DNA from: BRH-c54 sp965284565
GTDB taxonomy: Bacteria > Bacteroidota > Bacteroidia > Flavobacteriales_E > Vicingaceae
Assembly (NCBI GenBank): GCA_965284565.1
Contig: OZ260100.1
Location: forward strand, 1,364,001 to 1,428,000
Reading direction: 5' to 3'
DNA: 64,000 nucleotides
Position 1 is the first letter of the stretch, and every line of letters begins with the position of its first letter. Under the pieces are notes generated by a model, which did no database searches, was not told the DNA's origin, and worked only from the letters and a program-made list of their open reading frames with translations. This document shows positions 52,904 to 61,557 of this stretch, in pieces. Made by a program: the position numbers and the translations under genes.

Positions 52904-55486
52904 CTATGGTTTTGATACACCTTTATTTCTGAGCAAAGTTACAAAACCTTTAATGATTCTCGGTTTTGTTCCTTCAAGGGTGAGTTCATTTATTTTGCAT
53001 AAATAATAATAGGTTCCATCAGGAACATCGGCACCATTGTCTTTGTGGGTGCCGTCCCATTTAAAATCGGGTTCGGTAGCTTTGTAAATAACTTGTCCCC
53101 AACGATTAAAAATTTCTAAATCTATGGAACCAATATATTTAAAAGGAAAGGCTTGGAAAAAGTCATTCATGCCATCACCACCCGGAGTAAATATGTTAGG
53201 TAAGTCATAATTCGGACAGTTATCTACACAAACGGAATCGCTAAAAGCACTTTCGTTGCCCACAGAATCAACACTTGTAATTACATAACATCCGGCAATA
53301 GAAAATAAATTGCTATGTAAATAATTGGAAATATTATTGTCATTAATAGTGGCAACTAATGCATAATCACCATCAAGGGAATCTTTTTTGTAAATATTAA
53401 AACTCAACACATCATCAGCACAAGAGCTAAAAAAGTTTTGCCAATTTAATTCGTTTTGCTGTAAATCACAATCGGCATTAATAGTTAATACAGGCGGGCA
53501 AGGTTTAACATTATCTATTGGTTGTCCACAAATTTCTTGAGAGTAGTTAATGATAGGTGACACAATACCTGGAGAGGAATATCCACCAATACTTTTTACT
53601 TTGTAGCAATAGGTTGTTAGGTTGGATAACCCGGTATCTGTATAAGTAGCGTTAAAAGTAATGTCCAATGAGTCAAAAAGTAAGGTAGTAGTATTTTGTC
53701 TGTAAATTACATGTTGTGTATTTGTCCAAGGTACATTTTCATTCCAAACTAAGGTTAATTGATTGTCTGAAGGTACTAATGTAAGATAAATAGAAGAAGC
53801 GACAGTAGATTGTCCCATCAATTCTCTTGTGCCGTTGGTTAAATTATAAATATCAACACGATAATAATATTTTAAATCTCTGGTGTTGAGGTTAATATTA
53901 GTATAGCTCGTATCATTAATACTTGCAGTAGAATCTATCAGCACCATGTTGCTTGTATTTTGAATACCTCTGTAAATTAAATATCGGTAAGGTCCGGGAT
54001 AGATGGTAGTATTATGGTCTGTTGGTTTTGACCATTCAACATAAATACCTCCGGTGCTTACATCTGTTGAGTTTACACTTACATGAGTGATGATAGGCAC
54101 ATTTTTCTCTAATTGTCCACAAGCTTCATCTGAGGCTATACTTTTAGCTCCATCGGGATAAATAGCATAAACCCTATAGCAATAATCTTCACCGGGAATT
54201 AAACCTTGTCCTTGGTTATTGTCTGTGTAAGTGGTATCGTTTACATTATTAGTTTGCCCAATGTATTGATATCCTGCAATTGGAGGAATTCCTGTTTCGC
54301 AAATACTTGGATTCCAAGTGGAATTTCTTCTTCTTCTGTAAACATGGTAGCCAATAGCATTGGTGCAAGTCGGATTCCAATCTAATTTTATAGAATTGGG
54401 AAGAACAGTTGTAGTTAAGTTTTGAATTTTCGGACCAATAACCCTAATGGTAGTGGTTTGATAATCTACTAAATTAGCCGTATGGGAATCGGTTGCTTTA
54501 AAACTTACATAATAAGGTGTTTTTCTAACGTTAGAGCAGTTGGTTGACCAAGTAAAAGTACCAGTAGTAGATGTTGAAGGGGCTGTAACCTGTTGAAAAT
54601 TTGCAGCATTAGGTAAACTGTAAGGAATTCCAGTTGAGGTAAGTGTAACTGCTGAACTTCCCGTTGCAAATATATTAAAACCTAAAAAGTCTCCTGCAAT
54701 AATACAAGTATCACTAACGGTAGTAATGTTAGGTGGTGGTGGGCAGTTAGGATAAACAGTAATTTGCATATCTCTTAAAATTGCTCCAATTCGTTGTCCA
54801 TTTCTAAATTCTTCTATTAAAATAGCGATGTTAAATTCTCCAGCCATAGTGGGAGTGTTCCAAATCAAATCTCCGTTCGCACTATTTATGGTCAAAAAAT
54901 TTGAAGCGTTAGGTAAGGTATAGCCTGGGATTAAAGCTCCACCTTGCGCTCTACTTCTGTCAATAGAATAATATAAACTATCTCCATCGGGGTCAACTGC
55001 TCCGGGGTTGTGTATATAAATTTGGTTCACACAAGCATTGTCAATTGGAGGATTAAGTAACACCGGAGAATTATTTATTCCCTGAAAAGGATTGATATAT
55101 AGCTTTGTTTCTAAATAAAAAACAATGTTCACCGAGTTGGGTATGTTGATAATGTTTTCATTTCTGTTAGGATCTTCAACGCTAATAATATAAGGAGTTG
55201 GGCTAGGTCCGGGGTATGTATGCGTACCAACATAAATGTTTTTATTAATGTCGTTTCCTAAAAATACCTTGCTAATTCTATCTATAGAATCTACAGGAGA
55301 ATTATCCCCCCAGTTTATAGGCAGTTCTGGTCTGTCGGCAGGACTTTGATCTCGGGTATAAGTAGTTACAGTTATCTCATATGTTAAGCCTGAAACATGG
55401 GTATAGGTAATTTCTCCTGCACGGTTGTGAGTAGCATAAATGTTAGCAGAAATTGCCAATAGAAATATGAGCAGTAGTTTATTCAT
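52904..55486 (-). CDS. T9SS type B protein with fibronectin-type domains, 860 aa
   Basis: The start at the ATG at 55486 gives a good signal peptide (MNKLLLIFLLAISANIYA); fourteen codons upstream there is another in-frame start with no signal quality. The N-terminal part HNRAGEITYTHVSGLTYEITVTTYTRDQS is a familiar Bacteroidota module, followed by Ig/cadherin-like segments. Fibronectin-type III-like domains occupy about 365-760 (LNWQNFFSSCADDVLSFNIYKK, YCYRVYAI). The last 85 residues are the gliding-motility-associated sorting domain (LPNIFTPGGDGMNDFFQAF, RWGQVIYK, DGTYYYLCKI). It is exported by T9SS. It is followed directly by ribE. Confidence 0.88.
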   Translation of the reverse strand: MNKLLLIFLLAISANIYATHNRAGEITYTHVSGLTYEITVTTYTRDQSPADRPELPINWGDNSPVDSIDRISKVFLGNDINKNIYVGTHTYPGPSPTPYIISVEDPNRNENIINIPNSVNIVFYLETKLYINPFQGINNSPVLLNPPIDNACVNQIYIHNPGAVDPDGDSLYYSIDRSRAQGGALIPGYTLPNASNFLTINSANGDLIWNTPTMAGEFNIAILIEEFRNGQRIGAILRDMQITVYPNCPPPPNITTVSDTCIIAGDFLGFNIFATGSSAVTLTSTGIPYSLPNAANFQQVTAPSTSTTGTFTWSTNCSNVRKTPYYVSFKATDSHTANLVDYQTTTIRVIGPKIQNLTTTVLPNSIKLDWNPTCTNAIGYHVYRRRRNSTWNPSICETGIPPIAGYQYIGQTNNVNDTTYTDNNQGQGLIPGEDYCYRVYAIYPDGAKSIASDEACGQLEKNVPIITHVSVNSTDVSTGGIYVEWSKPTDHNTTIYPGPYRYLIYRGIQNTSNMVLIDSTASINDTSYTNINLNTRDLKYYYRVDIYNLTNGTRELMGQSTVASSIYLTLVPSDNQLTLVWNENVPWTNTQHVIYRQNTTTLLFDSLDITFNATYTDTGLSNLTTYCYKVKSIGGYSSPGIVSPIINYSQEICGQPIDNVKPCPPVLTINADCDLQQNELNWQNFFSSCADDVLSFNIYKKDSLDGDYALVATINDNNISNYLHSNLFSIAGCYVITSVDSVGNESAFSDSVCVDNCPNYDLPNIFTPGGDGMNDFFQAFPFKYIGSIDLEIFNRWGQVIYKATEPDFKWDGTHKDNGADVPDGTYYYLCKINELTLEGTKPRIIKGFVTLLRNKGVSKP

Positions 55487-55585
55487 GTTAAAATTTAGAG
55501 TTATAAAATTAAGCATTTTTAGTTTCATGGTATTTTATTGGGTTTAAAATACGTTAAAAATTTAATTTAAAGAGTTATAAAAAAG

Positions 55586-55593
55586 TAATTTTG
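55586..55593 (+). promoter_or_regulatory. TAnnTTTG -7 element for pyrC
   Basis: TAATTTTG lies 24 bases before the ATG at 55618. Confidence 0.5.
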
Positions 55594-55617
55594 GGGGATA
55601 ATTAAAAATTCCAGTTC

Positions 55618-56964
55618 ATGGCTATCTTACTAAAAAATGCCCAAATTGTCAATCAGGGTAAAATAACTAAAGGGCATCTTCTTATTGAAAATGAAATTAT
55701 CAGTAAAATTTTTGATGTTCATGATGATATCAGTTCATTAGCTAATACTACTGAGATTATTGATTTAAAAAACAAGTATGTTTTTCCTGGGGTAATTGAC
55801 GACCAAGTACATTTTAGAGAGCCAGGATTAACCCATAAAGCCGAAATTTTTACTGAATCTAGAGCTGCTGTTGCAGGAGGGATTACTTCTTTTATGGAAA
55901 TGCCAAATACTGTTCCGAATACGCTTACTCAAGAATTATTGGAAGAAAAATATGCTATTGCTGCAAAAAATTCGGCTGCCAACTATTCTTTTTTTATGGG
56001 AGCTTCTAACGATAATTTGGAGGAGGTGCTCAAAACCAATCCTAAAAATGTTTGTGGAGTAAAAATCTTTATGGGCTCCTCAACAGGCAATATGTTGGTA
56101 GATAAAAAAGAAGTATTGGAAAATATTTTTGCCAACTGCAAAATGCTTATTGCCACACATTGCGAAGATGAGGATATCATTATTTCTAATAGTGAAAAAT
56201 ATAAAGCACAATATGGAGAAGATGTTCCTATTGCTTGTCATCCCAAAATTAGAAGTGAAGAAGCTTGTTATAAATCTTCTTCTTTTGCGGTGGAATTAGC
56301 AAAAAAATATAATACTAGATTACATATTTTACATATTTCTACAGCTAAAGAGTTAGCTCTTTTTGATAATACTATCCAATTAAAAGATAAGCGTATTACT
56401 GCCGAAGCTTGTATTCATCATCTGTGGTTTTCTGATGAAGATTATGAAGAAAAAGGCACTTTAATTAAATGGAATCCCGCAGTAAAAACTACAGCTGATA
56501 GAGATGCTATTTTACAGGGTGTTTTAGATGATAAAATTGATGTGATTGCAACCGATCATGCCCCACATACACTACAAGAAAAATCTAATAGCTATTTTAA
56601 AGCTCCCTCTGGAGGCCCATTGGTGCAGCACGCATTAGTCGCTATGTTGGAATTGTACCATAACCAGAAAATTAGCTTAGAGAAAATTGCTGAAAAAATG
56701 AGTCATGCCGTTGCTGATTGTTTTCAAATTGAAAAAAGAGGCTACATAAAAGAAGGGTTTTTTGCTGATTTGGTAGTAGTAGATTTAGATAATCCTTGGA
56801 CAGTAGAGAAAGAAAACTTGTTCTACAAATGTGGTTGGTCTCCTTTTGAAGGAACCACTTTTAAATCTAAAGTGTTGCAAACTTTTGTAAATGGTAATTT
56901 AGTCTATAATTTTGGAGAAATTGATGATGCCAATAGAGGGAAAAGATTAACTTTTGAACGTTAA
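55618..56964 (+). CDS. pyrC: Dihydroorotase
   Basis: 448 residues of the class I dihydroorotase group, third step of pyrimidine synthesis. Motifs are GVIDDQVHFREPG (residues 58-70), a candidate metal-bridging Lys in GVKIFMGSSTGNM, His in ATHCEDE, His in HILHIS, and the catalytic Asp in ATDHAPHT. The first His of the usual HxH pair is Gln63 here (QVH); I recall the same in other Bacteroidota enzymes, so this is a lineage trait rather than loss of function. The tiny lipoprotein gene begins 18 bases after its stop. Confidence 0.93.
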   Translation: MAILLKNAQIVNQGKITKGHLLIENEIISKIFDVHDDISSLANTTEIIDLKNKYVFPGVIDDQVHFREPGLTHKAEIFTESRAAVAGGITSFMEMPNTVPNTLTQELLEEKYAIAAKNSAANYSFFMGASNDNLEEVLKTNPKNVCGVKIFMGSSTGNMLVDKKEVLENIFANCKMLIATHCEDEDIIISNSEKYKAQYGEDVPIACHPKIRSEEACYKSSSFAVELAKKYNTRLHILHISTAKELALFDNTIQLKDKRITAEACIHHLWFSDEDYEEKGTLIKWNPAVKTTADRDAILQGVLDDKIDVIATDHAPHTLQEKSNSYFKAPSGGPLVQHALVAMLELYHNQKISLEKIAEKMSHAVADCFQIEKRGYIKEGFFADLVVVDLDNPWTVEKENLFYKCGWSPFEGTTFKSKVLQTFVNGNLVYNFGEIDDANRGKRLTFER

Positions 56965-56982
56965 ATTTTAAACAACTATTTT

Positions 56983-57138
56983 ATGAAATTACTAATCGTT
57001 TTATTTTTTACTTTACTGATTTTTTTAAGTTGTAGCTCAACTAAAAGTTCAACAACTACTGAGAAAACGAATACAACTAACCAACAAGCAACTCAAGACA
57101 AACCTCAAATGGATTCAAGCGGTAAGTTCGTGAAGTAA
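56983..57138 (+). CDS. Tiny lipoprotein, 51 aa
   Basis: The ATG at 56983 opens a 51-codon frame. It encodes a lipoprotein signal with lipobox LSC at Cys17 (MKLLIVLFFTLLIFLSC) and a Ser/Thr/Asn/Gln-rich hydrophilic tail ending DSSGKFVK. It lies 18 bases after pyrC and is probably co-transcribed. No family is recognised. Confidence 0.65.
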   Translation: MKLLIVLFFTLLIFLSCSSTKSSTTTEKTNTTNQQATQDKPQMDSSGKFVK

Positions 57139-57242
57139 TAATTGTTTAGTGGTATATTCTCTACTGTTTTTGTATAAGAGAACTTGTTGAGGGATGCAGA
57201 AATCACCAATTTTAAATAATAAGAAAATTTGTAGAATGTAAC

Positions 57243-57271
57243 TTGTTTTTATAAAACAAACCCTAACTTTG
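57243..57271 (+). promoter_or_regulatory. Promoter 1 of the rplM operon
   Basis: CTTG at 57243-57246 and TAACTTTG at 57264-57271, 17 bases apart, match the -33 and -7 elements. The leader to the GTG start would be about 145 bases. Confidence 0.5.
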
Positions 57272-57333
57272 CAGCCTTGAAAAAAGAAATAAACATTTAT
57301 AGACTAAAAGTTATTGAAAATATTTTTTAAATT

Positions 57334-57366
57334 TTTGGTCAGGTTAAAAAAATTGTCGTAAATTCG
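57334..57366 (+). promoter_or_regulatory. Possible promoter 2 of the rplM operon
   Basis: TTTG at 57334-57337 is followed after 21 bases by TAAATTCG at 57359-57366, one mismatch from TAnnTTTG. It would give a leader of about 50 bases. Confidence 0.4.
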
Positions 57367-57421
57367 CAGCCCCATTTTAGGGAGACATATTGTATTATTA
57401 TAATAATCAAAATAAAGATAC

Positions 57422-57877
57422 GTGGAAACATTAAGTTACAAAACAGTTTCAGCAAACAGTGCTACAGTTAATAAGAACTGGGTATTAGTTGATGCTCAAA
57501 ATGAAACATTAGGGAGGTTAGCATCTAAAGTTGCTAATTTAATTAGAGGAAAACATAAGCCAAATTTCACTCCTCATGTAGATTGCGGTGATAATGTAAT
57601 TGTTATCAATGCAGAAAAAGTAAGATTGACAGGAAATAAATGGGATGATAAAAAGTACATTACTTTCTCTGGATACCCTGGTGGACAAAAATCAAGTACA
57701 GCAACAGAAATGATGGCTAAAAAACCAATGTTTATGGTAGAGGCTGCAGTAAAAGGGATGTTGCCTAAAAATAAATTAGGTAGAGCAATTTTCAAAAACC
57801 TTTATGTTTATGAAGGTGCTGAACATAACCAAGAAGCTCAAAAACCTAAAGAATTAAAATTATCAGAACTTAAATAA
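57422..57877 (+). CDS. rplM: 50S ribosomal protein L13
   Basis: 151 residues with VDAQNETLGRLASKVANLIRGKHKPNFTPHVDCGDNVIVINAEKVRLTG and the MLPKNKLGR segment. The start codon is GTG at 57422, whose product METLSYKTVSANSATVNK matches the usual Bacteroidota N-terminus. It is the first gene of the rplM-rpsI pair, with a 5-base gap to rpsI. The long leader could hold an autoregulatory structure. Confidence 0.97.
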   Translation: METLSYKTVSANSATVNKNWVLVDAQNETLGRLASKVANLIRGKHKPNFTPHVDCGDNVIVINAEKVRLTGNKWDDKKYITFSGYPGGQKSSTATEMMAKKPMFMVEAAVKGMLPKNKLGRAIFKNLYVYEGAEHNQEAQKPKELKLSELK

Positions 57878-57882
57878 AATCC

Positions 57883-58269
57883 ATGGAAGTAATTAACGCA
57901 ACAGGAAGAAGAAAAACTGCAGTAGCTAGAGTTTACCTTTCAAAAGGAAAAGGAAACATTATTGTAAATAAAAAAGACTATAAAGAGTTTTTCCCTACAA
58001 CAGTTTTACAAGGAAAAGTACAACAAGCATTTGTAGCAACTGACTTAAAAGACAATTACGATGTTAAAGTAAATGTTTTTGGCGGTGGTATCACTGGTCA
58101 GGCAGAAGCTGTAAGACATGCAATTGCAAGAGCATTGGTAAAAGTAAGTGAAGAAAACAAACCTTTATTAAAAAAGGAAAGTTTACTTACTAGAGATCCT
58201 AGAATGGTTGAACGTAAAAAACCAGGACAACCTAAAGCTCGTAAGCAGTTCCAATTCAGTAAACGTTAG
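57883..58269 (+). CDS. rpsI: 30S ribosomal protein S9
   Basis: 128 residues, with the N-terminal TGRRKTAVARVYL and the conserved C-terminal tail KKPGQPKARKQFQFSKR that reaches the P-site tRNA in the ribosome. It is five bases from rplM and co-transcribed. Confidence 0.98.
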   Translation: MEVINATGRRKTAVARVYLSKGKGNIIVNKKDYKEFFPTTVLQGKVQQAFVATDLKDNYDVKVNVFGGGITGQAEAVRHAIARALVKVSEENKPLLKKESLLTRDPRMVERKKPGQPKARKQFQFSKR

Positions 58270-58407
58270 AATTAAACTAATAAATAAGTTCGGTTTCTCC
58301 GAACAAGTAATCAATTATTGTTTAGTATCTAAACTGTTGAGACTTCGAAAGAAATTATCGAGCTACTCAAGAGTTGAAGTATTAAAGAATGTAAACAATT
58401 AAAAAAA
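58270..58407 (+). promoter_or_regulatory. rpsB leader with hairpins
   Basis: This 138-base gap contains a 6-bp stem GTTCGG/CCGAAC at 58288-58304 and complementary stretches ACTTC/GAAGT further on, with no T run after the first stem. A leader that senses S2 or EF-Ts is plausible, but I cannot match it to a known RNA family. Confidence 0.35.
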
Positions 58408-59169
58408 ATGTCAAAAGTAGATTTTAAAGAATTACTAGATGCAGGTGTACACTTTGGTCACCTAAAAAGAAAGTGGAATCCTAAAATGGCTCCGTACATC
58501 TTCATGGAGAAGAACGGAATCCATATTATTGATCTTCACAAAACAGCAGCAAAATTAGACCAAGCTTGTGCTGCTTTAGAACAAATTGCCAAATCAGGTA
58601 AAAAAATCATGTTTGTTGCTACTAAAAAACAAGCAAAAGATATTGTTACTGAAAAAATTAAACCTACTAACATGCCATATATCACTGAAAGATGGCCAGG
58701 TGGTATGTTAACCAATTTCGTTACTATTAGAAAAGCTGTAAGAAAAATGTCTTCAATCGATAAAATGAAAGAAGATGGAACTATGGATACACTTTCTAAA
58801 AGAGAACGTCTTCAAATTCAACGTCAAAGAGAAAAATTAGAAAGAGACTTAGGAAGTATCGCTGATTTGACTCGTTTGCCTTCTGCAATTTTTGTTATTG
58901 ATATCAAAAAAGAACACATTGCAATTGCTGAAGCAAAAAAATTAAATATACCAACTTTCGCTTTAGTAGATACTAACTCAGATCCAACTTTAGTTGATTT
59001 TGCTATTCCGGGTAATGATGATGCATCAAGCTCTATAGATAAAATTATGACTATTGTTGCAGAAGCTGTAACTAAAGGATTATCTGAAAGAAAAAAAGAT
59101 AAAGAAAAAACTAAAGTTGAAAAAGAAGTGAAACAGGATAAAGAAGTTCCTGTTAAAACAGAAGAATAA
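58408..59169 (+). CDS. rpsB: 30S ribosomal protein S2
   Basis: 253 residues with LLDAGVHFGHLKRKWNPKMAPYIF and the S2 core PGGMLTNFVTIRKAV, ending in a charged extension rich in Lys and Glu from about residue 228 (KKDKEKTKVEKEVKQDK). The extension is longer than in E. coli but common in this phylum. It is followed by tsf after 57 bases. Confidence 0.98.
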   Translation: MSKVDFKELLDAGVHFGHLKRKWNPKMAPYIFMEKNGIHIIDLHKTAAKLDQACAALEQIAKSGKKIMFVATKKQAKDIVTEKIKPTNMPYITERWPGGMLTNFVTIRKAVRKMSSIDKMKEDGTMDTLSKRERLQIQRQREKLERDLGSIADLTRLPSAIFVIDIKKEHIAIAEAKKLNIPTFALVDTNSDPTLVDFAIPGNDDASSSIDKIMTIVAEAVTKGLSERKKDKEKTKVEKEVKQDKEVPVKTEE

Positions 59170-59226
59170 TTTGCTTCTTTTACCCATTTAAACTAATATA
59201 ATTTTAACTTTTTAAATCAAATAAAA

Positions 59227-60063
59227 ATGGCAAATATAACTGCTGCAGACGTAAATAATTTAAGAAAGCAAACAGGTTCAGGAATGATGGACTGTAAAAA
59301 AGCATTAGTAGAAGCTAATGGCGATTTTGAAGCTGCTATAGATATTTTAAGAAAAAAAGGACAAAAAGTTGCTGCTAACAGAGGAGATAGAGATGCAAAA
59401 GAAGGGTTAGTTATCGCTAAATCTACAAATGGTGGAAAAAAAGCTGTTTTAGTAGTAGTAAACTGCGAAACTGATTTCGTTGCTCAAAACATCGATTTTA
59501 ATAAATTCGCAACAACTATTTTAGATGCTGCTATCGAAAATAGTCCTGCTTCATTAGATGAATTGAAAAAATTAAAATTCGGTAGTGAATCACTTACTAT
59601 CGAAGAAAAAATTATTGAGCAAACAGGTGTTATTGGCGAAAAAATTGAAGTTTCTGCTTATGAAACTATCGAAGCTGAAACAACTATCGCTTACAACCAC
59701 CCAGGAAATAAATTAGCTTCTATTGTTGGTTTCAACAAATCAGGAGATAAAATTGAAGAGGTTGGAAAACAAATTGCAATGCAAATTGCTGCAATGAATC
59801 CATTAGCTGTTGATGAGAATGGTGTTGATAAAGCTATTATCGACCATGAATTAGCTTTAGGTAAAGAAATGGCTTTAGCTGAAGGTAAACCAGAAGCTAT
59901 GGTTGATAAAATTGCTGAAGGTAAAGTAAAAAAATTCTTAAAAGAGAATACTTTATTAAACCAAGAGTCTATTACAGATAACAAAAAGAACATTGCACAA
60001 ATACTAAAAGAAACTGAAAACGATTTATCCGTTACAGGCTTCAAGCGTATAATGTTAGGTTAA
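59227..60063 (+). CDS. tsf: Elongation factor Ts
   Basis: 278 residues, with NLRKQTGSGMMDCKKALVEANGD at the N-terminus and CETDFVAQN in the middle. It recycles EF-Tu-GDP. The rpsB-tsf order is conserved in bacteria. An AT-rich terminator follows. Confidence 0.98.
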   Translation: MANITAADVNNLRKQTGSGMMDCKKALVEANGDFEAAIDILRKKGQKVAANRGDRDAKEGLVIAKSTNGGKKAVLVVVNCETDFVAQNIDFNKFATTILDAAIENSPASLDELKKLKFGSESLTIEEKIIEQTGVIGEKIEVSAYETIEAETTIAYNHPGNKLASIVGFNKSGDKIEEVGKQIAMQIAAMNPLAVDENGVDKAIIDHELALGKEMALAEGKPEAMVDKIAEGKVKKFLKENTLLNQESITDNKKNIAQILKETENDLSVTGFKRIMLG

Positions 60064-60069
60064 CATTTT

Positions 60070-60104
60070 AAAAAAAGAGAAAATTTATTTTCTCTTTTTT
60101 TTTG
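60070..60104 (+). terminator. Intrinsic terminator after tsf
   Basis: AAAAAAAGAGAAAAT pairs with ATTTTCTCTTTTTTT and a T run follows. Confidence 0.8.
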
Positions 60105-60168
60105 TCTAAAAAATAATAGTCAACTCATAAACTTTAACTTTACAAACTCATAAACTTATAATCTAAAG

Positions 60169-60879
60169 ATGTCTTATAAAAGAATACTTCTCAAGCTTAG
60201 TGGCGAATCCTTAATGGGAGATAAACAATTTGGAATTGATAATAATAGAATTGCAACTTATGCAAAAGAAATTAAAGAAGTTGTGCAAAGTGGTGTTGAG
60301 GTAGCCATTGTAATAGGTGGAGGAAATATTTTTAGAGGCATTCAGGCAGCTGAGGGAGGTATGGAAAGAACACAAGGAGACTATATGGGAATGTTGGCAA
60401 CTGTAATTAATAGTATGGCATTACAGGCAGCTCTCGAAGCTATTGATGTAGAAACTCGTTTGCAAACTGCCATTGAAATGAAAGAAATTGCCGAGCCATT
60501 TATAAAAAGAAAAGCAGTAAGACATTTAGAAAAAGGTAGAGTAGTAATTTTTGGTGCAGGTACAGGAAATCCATTTTTTACTACCGATACAGCAGCAAGT
60601 TTAAGAGCTATAGAAATTGAAGCAGATGTTATTCTTAAAGGAACTAGAGTAGATGGAATTTATACTGCCGATCCCGAAAAAGACGCTAATGCAACAAAAT
60701 ATGCTACCATTACTTTTGAAGAAGTTTATCAAAAAGGACTTACCGTAATGGACATGACAGCATTTACACTTTGCAACGAAAACAAACTTCCCATCATTGT
60801 TTTTGATATGAATACTCCCGGAAATCTTAAAAAAGTAATTGAAAAGAATTCAAAAATTGGTACTTTAGTACAGTTTTAA
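60169..60879 (+). CDS. pyrH: UMP kinase
   Basis: 236 residues of the bacterial hexameric UMP kinase, with LLKLSGESLMG, VIGGGNIFRG, GTGNPFFTTDTAASLRA and RVDGIYTADPEKD. It phosphorylates UMP to UDP with ATP. A leader with a 13-bp direct repeat precedes it. frr starts 25 bases later and is in the same transcript. Confidence 0.98.
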   Translation: MSYKRILLKLSGESLMGDKQFGIDNNRIATYAKEIKEVVQSGVEVAIVIGGGNIFRGIQAAEGGMERTQGDYMGMLATVINSMALQAALEAIDVETRLQTAIEMKEIAEPFIKRKAVRHLEKGRVVIFGAGTGNPFFTTDTAASLRAIEIEADVILKGTRVDGIYTADPEKDANATKYATITFEEVYQKGLTVMDMTAFTLCNENKLPIIVFDMNTPGNLKKVIEKNSKIGTLVQF

Positions 60880-60904
60880 TTCAATTTTAAAAATATTATA
60901 AAAG

Positions 60905-61468
60905 ATGAACGAAGATTTAGATTTTATTCTTGATAGTGCTAAAGAAGCAATGCAGAGTGCAATTAGTCATTTAGATGATCAGTTAATTAAAATTAGAGCT
61001 GGAAAAGCTACGCCATTAATGTTGTCTAGTGTTTATGTAGATTATTATGGAGCATCAACTCCATTAACTCAGGTGGCTAATGTTACTGCCGTAGATGGTA
61101 GAACATTAACTGTTCAACCTTGGGAAAAAGCAATGCTGGAAGAAATTCAAAAAGCTATTGTTAACGCCAATTTAGGGTTAAACCCACAAAATAATGGTGA
61201 GATGATTATCATTAATGTTCCAACTCCTACAGAAGAAAGAAGAAGAGACCTTTCTAAACAAGCTAAAGCTGAGGGTGAGCATGCTAAAATTGGTATTCGT
61301 AATGCCAGAAAAGATGCAAATGATGAAATCAAGAAACTTAAAAATGATGGATTAAGTGAAGATTTGAGCAAAGCTTACGAAGAAGATGTTCAAGAACTTA
61401 CAGATACCTTCATCGCTAAAGTAGATGCACTTATTGTAGCGAAGGAAAAAGACATTATGACAGTTTAA
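60905..61468 (+). CDS. frr: Ribosome recycling factor
   Basis: 187 residues with the RRF core IRAGKATPLMLSSVYVDYYGASTPLTQVANV, the motif DGRTLTVQPWE and the C-terminal helix LTDTFIAKVDALIVAKEKDIMTV. With EF-G it splits the post-termination ribosome. It follows pyrH, the common bacterial order. Confidence 0.98.
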   Translation: MNEDLDFILDSAKEAMQSAISHLDDQLIKIRAGKATPLMLSSVYVDYYGASTPLTQVANVTAVDGRTLTVQPWEKAMLEEIQKAIVNANLGLNPQNNGEMIIINVPTPTEERRRDLSKQAKAEGEHAKIGIRNARKDANDEIKKLKNDGLSEDLSKAYEEDVQELTDTFIAKVDALIVAKEKDIMTV

Positions 61469-61557
61469 AACAGTGTTGAATTTTAAATGTTAAGGGTTAA
61501 ATAAACTTACCTATTATTCAACATTCATAATTTACAATCAATTAAACATTTCAAGAA

